A stretch of DNA of 64,000 nt from the NCBI RefSeq assembly GCF_024347595.1, contig NZ_AP025506.1, forward strand, positions 2,232,001 to 2,296,000, in the 5' to 3' direction. Of this stretch, positions 46,153-55,179 are shown one piece after another (within the stretch, counting starts at the first letter, position 1; each line of letters begins with the position of its first letter). The position numbers and the translations under genes were made by a program. The stretch is from Vibrio pomeroyi. GTDB lineage: Bacteria > Pseudomonadota > Gammaproteobacteria > Enterobacterales > Vibrionaceae. Under the pieces are notes generated by a model, which saw only the letters and a list, made by a program, of their open reading frames with translations, was not told where the DNA came from and made no database searches.

Positions 46153-47751
46153 TTAGCTCAAAGCACTTTGCTGATTAACCAATTGATTTTCGGTTCGTAA
46201 ACCAAGCAATAAGCTTAGGCACATAAGCAATAATATGAATGCAAATGGTAGCGCCATAGAGACGGTTCCGGCTTGCAGTGCTTGGATAGATTCCGTACCA
46301 CCAACCCACAATAGAACCGCAGCAATAGCACCGCCCATCAACGCCCAAAATACACGTTGTGGTACTGGCGCATCGACTTTACCACCCGAGGTGATGCTAT
46401 CGATAACAAGCGAGCCAGAATCTGATGAGGTGATGAAGAACACCATGATCAAACCAATCGATACTACAGAAAGTACTGAGCTCATCGGCAGCGCATCGTA
46501 AGTATGGAACAGAGAAAGGGTAATATCTTGCAGACCATTCATGCCAATCTCACCCACCTTGTTCGCCACTTGATCAATCGCGATACCACCGAAAATAGCC
46601 ATCCAAATGATGATTACAGTGGTTGGGATGAACAGTACAGCCACGATAAACTCACGAATCGTACGTCCTTTAGAGATACGCGCGATGAACATACCTACGA
46701 ACGGAGACCAAGACATCCACCATGCCCAGTAGAATACCGTCCAACCTTGCATCCAAGTTTCATCGTCACGACCGTGTGGATTACTTAGAGGAATAAAGTT
46801 CTCAATGTAACCCATGAGTGCTGTTGGGATGGCTTTAATGCCCGCCATTCCACCCGCAATCGTTACGAAGATCAGCAGACCCAAAGCCACCAACATGTTG
46901 ACGTTACTTAGAACCTTTACACCACCGTTGATGCCACGAACTACTGACATTGTTGCTAAGAAAGTCACCACTGCGATAACAATCAACTGCATGCCAATAC
47001 CACCATCAGTACCGAACACATGGTTAATACCACTGGTTGCTTGTTGAGCGCCTAAACCTAACGATGTTGCAAGGCCGAACAAGGTTGCCAGTACCGCCAC
47101 GATATCAACGATATGGCCGAACCAACCCCAAGTTCTGTCACCCAAAATAGGATAGAAAATCGAGCGGATTGAAAGAGGCAGACCTTTATTGAAAGTGAAA
47201 AAGGCAAGAGCCAGAGCAACAACAGCGTAGATAGACCAGCCGTGTAAGCCCCAGTTGTAGATGGTTGCACCCAGTGCCAACTTAGCCGCTTCTGGCGAGT
47301 AAGCTTCGACACCTAATGGCGTTTCATACCAGCCAGTGAAGTAAGCGACTGGCTCAGCAACACCCCAGAACATCAAACCAATACCCATTCCCGCGGCGAA
47401 TAACATCGACATCCAAGATAGGTTGGAGTGCTCTGCTTTGGCATCATTGCCACCAATACGTATCTTGCCATACGGGGAGACAATGAGGGCAAAACAGAAA
47501 ATAACAAAGATGTTGGCTGCCCACATGAAGAAACCATCGAAGTTGCCGATGACTTTCCATTTGATTCCATCAAGAGCCGCTTTTGCAGTTTCCGGATCTG
47601 CGACTAAAAGTGCAATCAGGAAGATAATGATCGCCCCTGCACTGATTCCAAATACTGGGTTATGAACATCAAAACCCCATTTCTGAACGTTATCTTGTCC
47701 TACTGTATAATCGGTATTTTCAATACTATACCTATCTTTTACAGGCTCCAT
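46153..47751 (-). CDS. BCCT-family (betaine/carnitine/choline) transporter 2
   Basis: A 532-residue paralogue of the previous gene with the same start (Y-S-I-x-x-T-D-Y-T-V-G-Q-D-N-V-Q-K-W-G-F in both, read with one or two changes), the G-M-G-I-G-L-M-F-W stretch and the W-T-V-F-Y-W-A-W-W-M-S-W-S-P-F signature. The two are similar along the full length and most divergent at the C-terminus, pointing to tandem duplication and possible substrate divergence. GAGGAAG precedes the ATG. Each gene has its own terminator, so they may be regulated separately. Confidence 0.9.
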   Translation of the reverse strand: MEPVKDRYSIENTDYTVGQDNVQKWGFDVHNPVFGISAGAIIIFLIALLVADPETAKAALDGIKWKVIGNFDGFFMWAANIFVIFCFALIVSPYGKIRIGGNDAKAEHSNLSWMSMLFAAGMGIGLMFWGVAEPVAYFTGWYETPLGVEAYSPEAAKLALGATIYNWGLHGWSIYAVVALALAFFTFNKGLPLSIRSIFYPILGDRTWGWFGHIVDIVAVLATLFGLATSLGLGAQQATSGINHVFGTDGGIGMQLIVIAVVTFLATMSVVRGINGGVKVLSNVNMLVALGLLIFVTIAGGMAGIKAIPTALMGYIENFIPLSNPHGRDDETWMQGWTVFYWAWWMSWSPFVGMFIARISKGRTIREFIVAVLFIPTTVIIIWMAIFGGIAIDQVANKVGEIGMNGLQDITLSLFHTYDALPMSSVLSVVSIGLIMVFFITSSDSGSLVIDSITSGGKVDAPVPQRVFWALMGGAIAAVLLWVGGTESIQALQAGTVSMALPFAFILLLMCLSLLLGLRTENQLVNQQSALS

Positions 47752-47843
47752 GCTTCCTCTCTAATTTGCAGCGCACAGTTTGCAACATTGCATTCGGCGC
47801 TTAAATTTCGAAAAGAAGAATATCAACCTGTCGCAAAAATACT

Positions 47844-47865
47844 AAAAAAACCTCCATAAAGGAGG
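47844..47865 (-). terminator. rho-independent terminator of the two-component operon
   Basis: Stem CCTCC/GGAGG (47851-47855 with 47861-47865), ATAAA loop, T7 on the minus strand. Confidence 0.75.
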
Positions 47866-47867
47866 CC

Positions 47868-47912
47868 TAAATTACACATTTAGTAATTAAATTACACATT
47901 TAATGTAATTTA
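47868..47912. repeat. 15-base direct repeat with an overlapping hairpin
   Basis: TAAATTACACATTTA occurs at 47868-47882 and 47888-47902. The second copy also pairs with TGTAATTTA (ending at 47912). It lies between the regulator stop codon and the terminator. Confidence 0.75.
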
Positions 47913-47920
47913 GCGTAAGA

Positions 47921-48559
47921 TCAGTCCACAAGCCCGGAGCTGACCGCGTACTTAGCAAGCTCAGCTGTAGAGTGAATGTCGAGCTTATGCTTAATATTTT
48001 GTCGATGGGTTTCTACCGTTCGATAGCTGATATTCAGTGCCTTCGCGACCTCTTTGCTACTCTCCCCTTTCGCGACTAATTTCAACACCGCTTCTTCACG
48101 TCTGCTCAATGGATTCTTCACAGATTGCGTCGGAGTAATTGGCTGAGTAAACAAATTCTGCGTCACTTTTTCACAGAAATAGGTCGAGCCTTGATTGACC
48201 GTTTTGATTGCCTGCACCATTTTTTCAGCCGAAATCTCTTTCAACATATAGCCGACCGCACCCGACTGCATCACCTTCATGATGTATTCACGGTTGTTAT
48301 GCATGGTCAGCATCAGCACTTTCGCTTCTGGGTCTTCTTCTTTGATCAGGTGGGTTGCGTCAATGCCATTCATGATAGGCATACTGATATCCATCAACAC
48401 CACATCAGGGCGCAGCGTTTTCACTATCTCGACGGCTTCTAGCCCATTACTGGCCGTGCCAATCACGCTAATATCTGGCTCAAGTTCCAATCTCGCCATA
48501 AAGCCATCCATTACCACTTGGTGATCATCAGCGATCACAACTCGAATAACTTCACTCAT
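47921..48559 (-). CDS. NarL/LuxR-family response regulator
   Basis: A 212-residue regulator. The receiver (1-120) has D-D near 11-12, the phosphoryl-acceptor Asp in V-V-L-M-D57-I-S-M-P (near residue 57), T in L-M-L-T-M-H and K in Y-M-L-K-E. The C-terminal LuxR-type helix-turn-helix (about 148-210) contains L-S-R-R-E-E-A-V-L-K-L-V-A-K-G and I-S-Y-R-T-V-E-T-H-R-Q-N-I. It overlaps the sensor kinase gene by 8 bases, so the two are a cognate pair, and probably controls the TRAP operon next to it. Confidence 0.93.
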   Translation of the reverse strand: MSEVIRVVIADDHQVVMDGFMARLELEPDISVIGTASNGLEAVEIVKTLRPDVVLMDISMPIMNGIDATHLIKEEDPEAKVLMLTMHNNREYIMKVMQSGAVGYMLKEISAEKMVQAIKTVNQGSTYFCEKVTQNLFTQPITPTQSVKNPLSRREEAVLKLVAKGESSKEVAKALNISYRTVETHRQNIKHKLDIHSTAELAKYAVSSGLVD

Positions 48560-49907
48560 TCACTAATCCTTCTAGTGTCAGTAACACTGTAATTTCCGTT
48601 CCGAAGCCAATTTCACTCATCAGTTCAAAATCACCACCGATGAACTCCACTCGCTCTCTCATATTGCGTAGACCGATCCCTCGTTTTTCCATCGCTTTAT
48701 AGGTATTGAAACCGACACCGTTATCTTGAATCAGTAACTGAAGCACGTTACCGATTTGCTGTGCGATAACCGTTACCTTGGTCGCTTGTGCGTGTTTTTC
48801 TATGTTGTTCAGTGACTCTTGCACCACTCGATAAAGGGTCGTCGCCGCTTCTGATTTTAACTTGCCAGGTTGTGTAGCAAACATGGTTTCTACTTCTATG
48901 CCCGAGTGCGCCTGAAAATCTAACAGCAATGAAGACAGCGCCGCCTCTAAACCAATGTCATCCAGTGAACTTGGGCGAAGTTGGTGTGAGATATGCCGCA
49001 CCTCTTCAATGGCTCGCATCAGTGAATGCTGTGATTTATTCAGATGCGCTTTTAAGTCCTCACTCTGTAACTTATTACCAAGTAGCTCCAAGTGGCAACG
49101 ACTCGACACTAATAATTGATTAATACCGTCGTGCAGCTCTCGCGCTAGGTGTTTCTTCTCGTCTTCTTGGAACATCACCGTCTTATGTGCCAGCTCTTTG
49201 AGGTTGTTATCAGCAATGCGATGTTCATGCATGTTGATGGCTAAGGTAAGCACGATAATAACAGCGACTGTCACACTCAAAATCACCACAATAGAAAAGA
49301 ACGTGGTTTCAATATTCTTGTTTATCTCAGCCTGCATCGAAGCCACTTCTTGATGCACATCTTCGATATACAAACCAGTACCAATCATCCAGTCCCAGCG
49401 CTCTAGCCAAGCGGCATAACTCAACTTAGAAACAACCTCACCAGTCGACGGCTTTTGCCATAAATACTGGTGAAAACCTCCACCGGTTTGCGCCTCTCTT
49501 AACAGCGCTTCTATCAGAAAGTCGCCATCTTCGTCTTGTAGTTCGAGTAGGTTTTGACCAATCAATTCAGGCTGTATCGGATGAACTAAATTGGTTCCAT
49601 GGCGATCGTAGGCGAAAAAATACCCGTCAGATCCATATCTAAGTTTAGACAATATGGCTCGAACTTCCGTTTTGGCTTGGGCTTCTTGAATGTCAGGGTC
49701 GTTATAGATGTGCTCAATGGCATCGAATGCGAGGTCTACTGTGTCCTTAAGGGCGTTTTCACGCGACTTGATTAAGCTGTCTCTGAAGATCTCGACCTCT
49801 TTCGCACCCAACGTTTTAGTTTGGTGTAACGAGATCCAACTAATGCTCGCCGTTACCAGTAGCAACGGGAGTAGCGTCAGCAAAATCAGCTTGGCTTTTA
49901 GAGGCAT
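48552..49907 (-). CDS. CACHE-domain sensor histidine kinase
   Basis: A 451-residue kinase: transmembrane helix (about 7-26), periplasmic CACHE sensor (about 30-190) with Y-G-S-D-G-Y-F-F-A-Y-D and D-W-M-I-G-T-G-L-Y-I-E, second helix (about 200-225), a HisKA_3 dimerisation domain with the phosphoacceptor His in A-R-E-L-H-D-G-I-N-Q (near 259), and an ATPase domain with V-V-Q-E-S-L-N-N-I-E-K-H-A and D-N-G-V-G-F. It should phosphorylate the overlapping NarL-type regulator in response to a small periplasmic ligand. Its position next to a TRAP uptake operon suggests the ligand is the transported acid. Confidence 0.9.
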   Translation of the reverse strand: MPLKAKLILLTLLPLLLVTASISWISLHQTKTLGAKEVEIFRDSLIKSRENALKDTVDLAFDAIEHIYNDPDIQEAQAKTEVRAILSKLRYGSDGYFFAYDRHGTNLVHPIQPELIGQNLLELQDEDGDFLIEALLREAQTGGGFHQYLWQKPSTGEVVSKLSYAAWLERWDWMIGTGLYIEDVHQEVASMQAEINKNIETTFFSIVVILSVTVAVIIVLTLAINMHEHRIADNNLKELAHKTVMFQEDEKKHLARELHDGINQLLVSSRCHLELLGNKLQSEDLKAHLNKSQHSLMRAIEEVRHISHQLRPSSLDDIGLEAALSSLLLDFQAHSGIEVETMFATQPGKLKSEAATTLYRVVQESLNNIEKHAQATKVTVIAQQIGNVLQLLIQDNGVGFNTYKAMEKRGIGLRNMRERVEFIGGDFELMSEIGFGTEITVLLTLEGLVNE

Positions 49908-49922
49908 TCCTTTTCCTCACTA

Positions 49923-49955
49923 AAAACGGCCTATTGAACATCAATAAGCCGTTTT
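49923..49955 (-). terminator. rho-independent terminator of the TRAP operon
   Basis: Fifteen-position stem (49923-49937 with 49941-49955, one mismatch), loop ACA, then T on the minus strand. It separates the transporter genes from the kinase gene. Confidence 0.82.
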
Positions 49956-50011
49956 ATTTTAGCAATTTATAGATAGCCGTTGAAACATATCATTCACATT
50001 CTTGGCGTCAC

Positions 50012-51295
50012 TCACATTCCATAGAAGGCTGGAAATGCGAGAAGTGATCCAAGTACGAGGATTTGAATCAAAATGAATGGCATCACACCGCGGTAGATGT
50101 CTTTCGTTGTTACGCCTTTTGGTGCCACGCCTTTTAGATAGAACAGGCTAAAACCAAATGGCGGCGTCAGGAATGAGGTTTGCAGGTTCATCGCAATCAG
50201 GATAGCAAACCAAGTCATGTTGATGCCCATCAATTCAGCCACTGGCGCAATGATTGGGACGATGATGAAACAGATCTCTACGAAGTCGATGAAGAAACCC
50301 AAAATCAAAATAACCAACATGGTGATGATCAAGAAGCCCCATTTTTCACCCGGCAACTGCAACATCCACTCTTCAACCAGATAATCACCGCCCGTGTAAG
50401 TAAACGCCATCGAGAACGCAGTCGCACCCAGCAAGATAGCAAACACCATCGCTGTTACTTTCACCGTCTCTTTCGATGCGTCATACACCATCGACCAACT
50501 AAACTGACCATACAGCAGTGCCAATACCATCGCGCCCGCGCCACCTAATGCTGCAGACTCTGTTGGCGTTGCCACACCCGCAAAAATTGAACCCAGTACC
50601 ACAATTATTAACGCAAGAGGTGGAAGAATCGCTTTAAGTGCATCCAACACTTCTTGCTTGCGGCTGATTGAATCGTCCCGCTCAATCGGTTGAGCTGCTT
50701 CAGGGTGTAGCTTGGCATATATCAAGATGTAGAGAATGTACGCGCCGACTAACATCACGCCCGGCCAAATCGCCGCTTGGAACAAGTCCCCTACTGGTAC
50801 TCCTAATACGTCACCTAATAAGATCAATACGATGGATGGCGGAATGATTTGCCCTAACGTACCAGACGCACAAATGGTGCCGCACGCTAGGCCTTTGTCG
50901 TAATTGTACTTGAGCATTACTGGCAATGAGATAAGTCCCATTGCAACAACAGAAGCACCAACCACACCAGTAGAAGCTGCAAGCAGTGAACCTACTAATA
51001 CGGTTGAAATCGCGATACCACCACGAACGCCACCAAACAGCCTTCCCATAGACTCAAGCAACTGCTCAGCAAGCTTGGTCTTTTGTAGAACGAGCCCCAT
51101 AAAAACAAACAATGGAACGGCCATCAGAACCGTGTTTTCCATAATGGATTGAATTCGATATGGCATGAAGGCAAACATTTCAATGCCCTCAGCCCAAACA
51201 CCAAAGATTAACGCGATACCACCAAAGGTAAACGCCACTGGGAAGCCAAGTAAAAGCGCAAACAAGGCTACGAAAAACATTACTATTCCAATCAT
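50012..51295 (-). CDS. TRAP transporter large permease (DctM type)
   Basis: A 427-residue inner-membrane protein with about 12 helices: F-V-F-M-G-L-V-L-Q near 63, the duplicated loops A-S-T-G-V-V-G-A-S-V-V-A-M-G near 106-119 and P-P-S-I-V near 151, and F-I-D-F-V-E-I-C-F-I-I-V-P near 343, all typical of DctM. It forms the ion-coupled channel of a TRAP importer with the small permease encoded 9 bases upstream. Confidence 0.92.
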   Translation of the reverse strand: MIGIVMFFVALFALLLGFPVAFTFGGIALIFGVWAEGIEMFAFMPYRIQSIMENTVLMAVPLFVFMGLVLQKTKLAEQLLESMGRLFGGVRGGIAISTVLVGSLLAASTGVVGASVVAMGLISLPVMLKYNYDKGLACGTICASGTLGQIIPPSIVLILLGDVLGVPVGDLFQAAIWPGVMLVGAYILYILIYAKLHPEAAQPIERDDSISRKQEVLDALKAILPPLALIIVVLGSIFAGVATPTESAALGGAGAMVLALLYGQFSWSMVYDASKETVKVTAMVFAILLGATAFSMAFTYTGGDYLVEEWMLQLPGEKWGFLIITMLVILILGFFIDFVEICFIIVPIIAPVAELMGINMTWFAILIAMNLQTSFLTPPFGFSLFYLKGVAPKGVTTKDIYRGVMPFILIQILVLGSLLAFPAFYGM

Positions 51296-51304
51296 GTTCA
51301 GCCT

Positions 51305-51850
51305 CTACTTGTTGTTTGTATGAATATTGTTTGCATGGATAAGGTGCGGATTAAAAATCTTGTTCAGTGAATGCAGGATCAAACCTACGCCACTGAGTGC
51401 CATTAAGAAGAATGACAGCGGGATCATGGCTTTGATGATCCAGCGATACGGCAGGCCGCCGGGATCGCCCGAAGTTTCACCCAGTTCATAGCTCTCTTTG
51501 GCAACATCGATACCAAACCAAGCCACCAGCAGGCAAAACGGAAGTAAAAAGATAAGCGTACCTAGCAGGTCAATGATGGCTTGCGCCTTAAAGCTCAGTT
51601 GCTCGTAGAACACGTCAACTCGAACATGACCACCTGCTTTGATTGCATAAGGAACACCGAGTAGGAAAACGGCGGAGAAAAGGTGCCATTCCATCTCTTG
51701 GAAGGCAATAGAGACATCGTTGAAGGCATATCTCATGACAACGTCATACACGACATTGGCGATAAGTAAAATAAACAACATACTGGAAAGCCATCCCAGT
51801 GCGTCACCGATACGATTAAACAGGCGTTCAATATAAATTAGACTTCGCAT
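51305..51850 (-). CDS. TRAP transporter small permease (DctQ type)
   Basis: The ATG at 51850 is chosen because GGAG lies 7 bases upstream; an ATG four codons earlier lacks a site. The 181-residue protein has four transmembrane helices and the DctQ features R-Y-A-F-N-D-V-S-I-A-F-Q-E-M-E-W-H-L-F near 45-63 and H-V-R-V-D-V-F-Y near 83-90. It bridges the binding protein to the large permease. Confidence 0.9.
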   Translation of the reverse strand: MRSLIYIERLFNRIGDALGWLSSMLFILLIANVVYDVVMRYAFNDVSIAFQEMEWHLFSAVFLLGVPYAIKAGGHVRVDVFYEQLSFKAQAIIDLLGTLIFLLPFCLLVAWFGIDVAKESYELGETSGDPGGLPYRWIIKAMIPLSFFLMALSGVGLILHSLNKIFNPHLIHANNIHTNNK

Positions 51851-51968
51851 TCCCGACTCCATGGAATTTGAAAAGACATCGCGCAGCCGGGTTAATAAGC
51901 TGTTCGATGTAGAAAGGGTTCTTGGGCGTATTACAGGATTTATCCTGCTTAATTATTATGTTTTAAAT

Positions 51969-52020
51969 GAACCCTCGGCTTATTCACTCTTAAATACTCA
52001 ATAAGAAAAGCTTCGGGCTC
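51969..52020 (-). other. intercistronic hairpin between the binding protein and small permease genes
   Basis: GAGCCC/GGGTTC (with one G-T pair) and, further in, CTTATT/AATAAG form a branched-off stem on the minus strand, without a T run. Such structures often lower expression of permease genes relative to the binding protein. The assignment is tentative. Confidence 0.35.
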
Positions 52021-52047
52021 ATTTAGATTCAGTTCAACAACTGTCGA

Positions 52048-53142
52048 TTATTTCGCTTGGCTATTTAGGTAAGCTCTGTGAGAAATATCCGTCCATGAAC
52101 GTACTTGCTCTAGGTAGCTTGCTTGTGAAGCTTGAATCTCTTTTGCTAACTCATCTTTCTCAGCATGTGCAGCAAGTAGGCGATCGTTCGCTTCTTTCAG
52201 TGCAGACATAACCTCTGGCGGGAAATCTTTCACTTGTACATCAGGGTATTCAGTCTTCATTGAAACCCAGTTCTTACCACTTTCGTGCGTTGCTTGTGTG
52301 TACATGTCGTAAGCTGCTGTACGCATTGCAACACGCAGGATTTCTTGTAGGTCTTCAGGCAGCTTGTTCCATGTACGCTTGTTCACTAGGAATTGAAGCT
52401 CTGAACCCGGCTCGTGCCAACCTGTGTAGTAGTAAGGCGCGATTTTGTGGAAGCCCATTCGTAAATCCAGTGATGGACCTACCCACTCTAGTGCATCAAT
52501 CGTGCGACGCTCTAGGGACGTGTAAAGTTCACCTGGGGCAATGTTCGTCGGTTTAGCTCCTAACTCAGCAAGAATCTCGCCCGCAAAGCCTGGAATTCGC
52601 ATTTTCAGACCTTGTAGATCTTCAACGCTGTTGATCTCTTTTTGAAACCACCCACCCATCTGAATATCTGTGTTACCACCTGGGAACGACATCAAGTTGT
52701 GTGGAGAGTAAACCTGCTCCATCAACTCCATACCACCACCGTGATAGAACCACGCGTATTGTTCTGCTGGCGTCATACCGAAAGGCATAGAAGTGAAGTA
52801 AAGAGTGTTTGGAACTTTACCTTTCCAGTAGTAAGAGCCTGAGTGACCCATGTCGTATTGACCAGACTTAACCATGTCAAAAACGCCAAGAGGGGCTTTA
52901 TGTTTGTTTGCTGAATCGATTCTGATTTGAAGTCGACCATTCGACATCTTCTCAGCCATCGCTGCCATGTTCTTAGTTGCATCACCGAAAACTGGGAAGT
53001 TTGGTCCCCACGTTTCTGCAAGCTTTAAACGGTAAACCTTATCAGCGGCTGTAGCACCAGTAGCGACCAAAGCTAAACAAGCCGCAGCGGTTACTGCAAC
53101 GTTTTTAAAAACTCGTGTGAGGGAGTTAGAAATGAGACTCAT
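52048..53142 (-). CDS. TRAP transporter substrate-binding protein (2-oxoacid/lactate type, TakP-like)
   Basis: A 364-residue precursor from ATG 53142 (AAGGA 7 bases upstream). The signal peptide ends near A-T-A-A-D. The mature protein shows W-G-P-N-F-P-V-F near 45-52, W-F-Y-H-G-G-G near 127-133, P-G-G-N-T-D-I-Q-M-G-G-W-F near 150-162, G-L-K-M-R-I-P-G near 174-181 and A-L-E-W-V-G-P near 212-218. These match the TakP/lactate-binding group of TRAP receptors, which bind 2-oxo acids or calcium lactate. It captures the acid in the periplasm and hands it to the permease pair. First gene of the TRAP operon. Confidence 0.88.
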   Translation of the reverse strand: MSLISNSLTRVFKNVAVTAAACLALVATGATAADKVYRLKLAETWGPNFPVFGDATKNMAAMAEKMSNGRLQIRIDSANKHKAPLGVFDMVKSGQYDMGHSGSYYWKGKVPNTLYFTSMPFGMTPAEQYAWFYHGGGMELMEQVYSPHNLMSFPGGNTDIQMGGWFQKEINSVEDLQGLKMRIPGFAGEILAELGAKPTNIAPGELYTSLERRTIDALEWVGPSLDLRMGFHKIAPYYYTGWHEPGSELQFLVNKRTWNKLPEDLQEILRVAMRTAAYDMYTQATHESGKNWVSMKTEYPDVQVKDFPPEVMSALKEANDRLLAAHAEKDELAKEIQASQASYLEQVRSWTDISHRAYLNSQAK

Positions 53143-53663
53143 GTTCACGTCCTTTGTTGGGTTAACACTCTTTCTATGAGCATTTTTTATGATTCAACAT
53201 AAGAGTGCACCGTGATGAGGCAACAAGATATCAGGGAGAGCACGCACGCATGGCGTGAGCAAAGTTACGTATTAGACCAAAGGATTAAGTAGAACTACGT
53301 AGGAGATGATTGAATAGTGTCGATTTAAAAGGAGTTTGGATATTCACTAAGGCAATACGTATTGATAAATACCTAAGTAGTTATAATGAACCGCTATTAA
53401 CAATTGATTCCCATTTCGTGATGAAGCTCTATCCATTGCTGCATTTTAGGGAAAGTCACCCGCGCTTTTTAGTTAGGCGCCCTACTTTAGGGCTTGGTGA
53501 TTAGAAGCAAAACTAGGAATTAGAGATAGCAAGTTAGGCGGTCGCTTGGAATGGGAATAACTGGCAGATGAGAATAAGCGGTAAATGAAGTTTATGGCAG
53601 ATACAAAAAAGCCTCGATAATCGAGGCTTAAAAACTTAACGAAGCGAATGTAATCCCACAGGA
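53143..53663. other. about 520-base intergenic region
   Basis: Holds the 5' region of the TRAP operon and, at its right end, the terminator of the histone-like gene. A 64-codon open frame from TTG 53310, with AGGAG nearby, is too weak in composition to call a gene. No operator is recognisable. Confidence 0.5.
53604..53628 (-). terminator. rho-independent terminator of the histone-like gene
   Basis: Stem AGCCTCGA/TCGAGGCT (53610-53617 with 53621-53628) and six T on the minus strand. Confidence 0.9.
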
Positions 53664-54056
53664 TTAGATAGCTTTGTAGATAACCTTGTTACCTGCTAGC
53701 TGCTCTTTCGCTACTAGGTTTTCTTCAAGAAGTTTTTTCAATGCGCCTGTTGCCCATGAAGCTGCTTTCGCGTCTTCTTGACCAGCTTCTAGGCCGATAC
53801 CTTTAGGGTTAATGCCTTCAGCATTGCTAACAACGATGTCTAGAACTTGTTGTTGCTTAGGAGTCAGTGCTACTGCAACTTCTTTAGTTGCTGCTACTGT
53901 TTTCTCTACCGCTGGTTTTGCTGCTACAGTTTTTTCTGCTACAACTTTCTCTGCGACAGGCTTCGCTTTTTTCGGCGTTGCCACTGCTTTAACTACAGCC
54001 GCTTTAGTGCGTTTCTGCAGTTTAGCCTGCACCTTACGCTTATGAGCAAGTCTCAT
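53664..54056 (-). CDS. Lys/Ala-rich histone-H1-like protein with winged-helix C-terminus
   Basis: A 130-residue protein. The first 65 residues are basic and low-complexity, made of Lys, Ala, Val and Pro with repeated A-E-K-x-V-A and A-x-P-A-V-E-K-T-V-A units, much like a histone H1 tail or AlgP. The C-terminal 65 residues (L-T-P-K-Q-Q-Q-V-L-D-I-V, then S-W-A-T-G-A-L-K-K-L-L-E-E-N-L-V and K-V-I-Y-K-A-I) look like a small winged-helix DNA-binding domain. GGAG lies upstream of the ATG. A nucleoid-binding role is inferred from this composition; no such role is known to me for the exact family. Confidence 0.75.
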   Translation of the reverse strand: MRLAHKRKVQAKLQKRTKAAVVKAVATPKKAKPVAEKVVAEKTVAAKPAVEKTVAATKEVAVALTPKQQQVLDIVVSNAEGINPKGIGLEAGQEDAKAASWATGALKKLLEENLVAKEQLAGNKVIYKAI

Positions 54057-54276
54057 TGAATATTTCTCCAGTTCACTGCTCTTTTCGCAGTGGTGAAAAT
54101 TTGAAGCGCGATTTATACCAAAAAACAGGAGCTATTTGTAGAGTGAAGCGTCGAAAGTCGACGAAAAATACCGATATTGTCTACTAGCGTCTATTATTTA
54201 AACATCGACTTATCAATTCAGGGTCATATACACTGGTTATCCATCCAGACAAAAATATGAAAACTTGGTGTTGCCT

Positions 54277-55077
54277 ATGGACACTCGTCATCTTACTAAT
54301 TTCTCTTTGCCTTCATTCACTCGCTCGTACCGTATCCTAGCCGTTATTTTGGGCTTCATTTGCCTAATCGTTGCGCTCTACAGTGACAACCCAAAGTTAC
54401 TGATCGTTGGTGCTTTTTGCAGTATTACCCTTCTGGGAACTGGCTATTATTTGATGCTGCGCAGCCGAGTGATGTTCACGCTGACTCCGACTCATTTTCA
54501 GCAGCATTTCTATAAAGGCGGTTGGGTTTTGAAATGGAGCAACATCCAAAAAATAGGCCTGTGCACTTACGAACAAGATGGCTGGCACCAACCTTTGCCA
54601 TGGGTAGGAGTTAAGGTCAAAGACTACTCACCCTACCTCGATTCAATCTGCCCTAAGATCACCTGTGAATTATTGCTCAGCCAACGTGCACTTTTGTACT
54701 TGGGAGCAAAGCAAGCGGGTAAAGAGTCGAACTTTGAAGACATGGTTTTAGACTCATCGCACTACCACACGCGTTGTACCGAAAACGGCTGTGTTGAATT
54801 AAGCCAATATAAAGAATCAAAGAGTAATGACGAGGTGCATTTCAACGCTCAACAAGCACAAATGGATGCCGATTCATCTGATGAAGCAAATAATCAAAAC
54901 GCGGTGTTCAAAGACTATTCAGGCTTACAGGCGATGCTTGCCAACAGAATGAAGTATCAAAGAGGCTTCCACGGTTATGACATTTTCATATCAACCCATG
55001 ATTTGAATATTAGCGGAGAAGAGTTTGTTGGTCTGGCTCGACGCTACTTGGCAGCAGCCGAGCGCCTCTCTGATTAA
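54277..55077 (+). CDS. DUF2982 membrane protein
   Basis: About 266 residues from the ATG at 54277; GTG and TTG codons at 54268 and 54265 are also in frame, and no option has a good ribosome site. Two transmembrane helices (about 20-38 and 43-62) are followed by a cytoplasmic domain with W-V-L-K-W-S-N-I-Q-K-I-G, P-W-V-G-V-K-V-K-D-Y and a C-terminal F-H-G-Y-D-I-F-I-S. This is the DUF2982 pattern of Vibrio and relatives. Function unknown. It is convergent with the metallo-hydrolase gene. Confidence 0.78.
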   Translation: MDTRHLTNFSLPSFTRSYRILAVILGFICLIVALYSDNPKLLIVGAFCSITLLGTGYYLMLRSRVMFTLTPTHFQQHFYKGGWVLKWSNIQKIGLCTYEQDGWHQPLPWVGVKVKDYSPYLDSICPKITCELLLSQRALLYLGAKQAGKESNFEDMVLDSSHYHTRCTENGCVELSQYKESKSNDEVHFNAQQAQMDADSSDEANNQNAVFKDYSGLQAMLANRMKYQRGFHGYDIFISTHDLNISGEEFVGLARRYLAAAERLSD

Positions 55078-55110
55078 AGTTAAACCGGTTCATAATTAAA
55101 CTCGCACCCA

Positions 55111-55147
55111 ATAAAAAAGCTTAGCTTTCAGAAGAAAAGCTAAGCTT
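55111..55147 (-). terminator. rho-independent terminator of the metallo-hydrolase gene
   Basis: Perfect stem AAGCTTAGCTTT/AAAGCTAAGCTT (55117-55128 with 55136-55147) and six T on the minus strand. Confidence 0.9.
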
Positions 55148-55179
55148 CATTTCAATCGTTCTTTTATAAAATCAGAGGT

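Noticed and set aside
44309..47751. BCCT pair as part of an ectoine or betaine synthesis cluster
   Set aside because: No ectABC or betIBA genes are in the window.
53310..53504. 64-codon frame from a TTG with AGGAG nearby
   Set aside because: No domain or consistent codon use, no terminator; probably chance.
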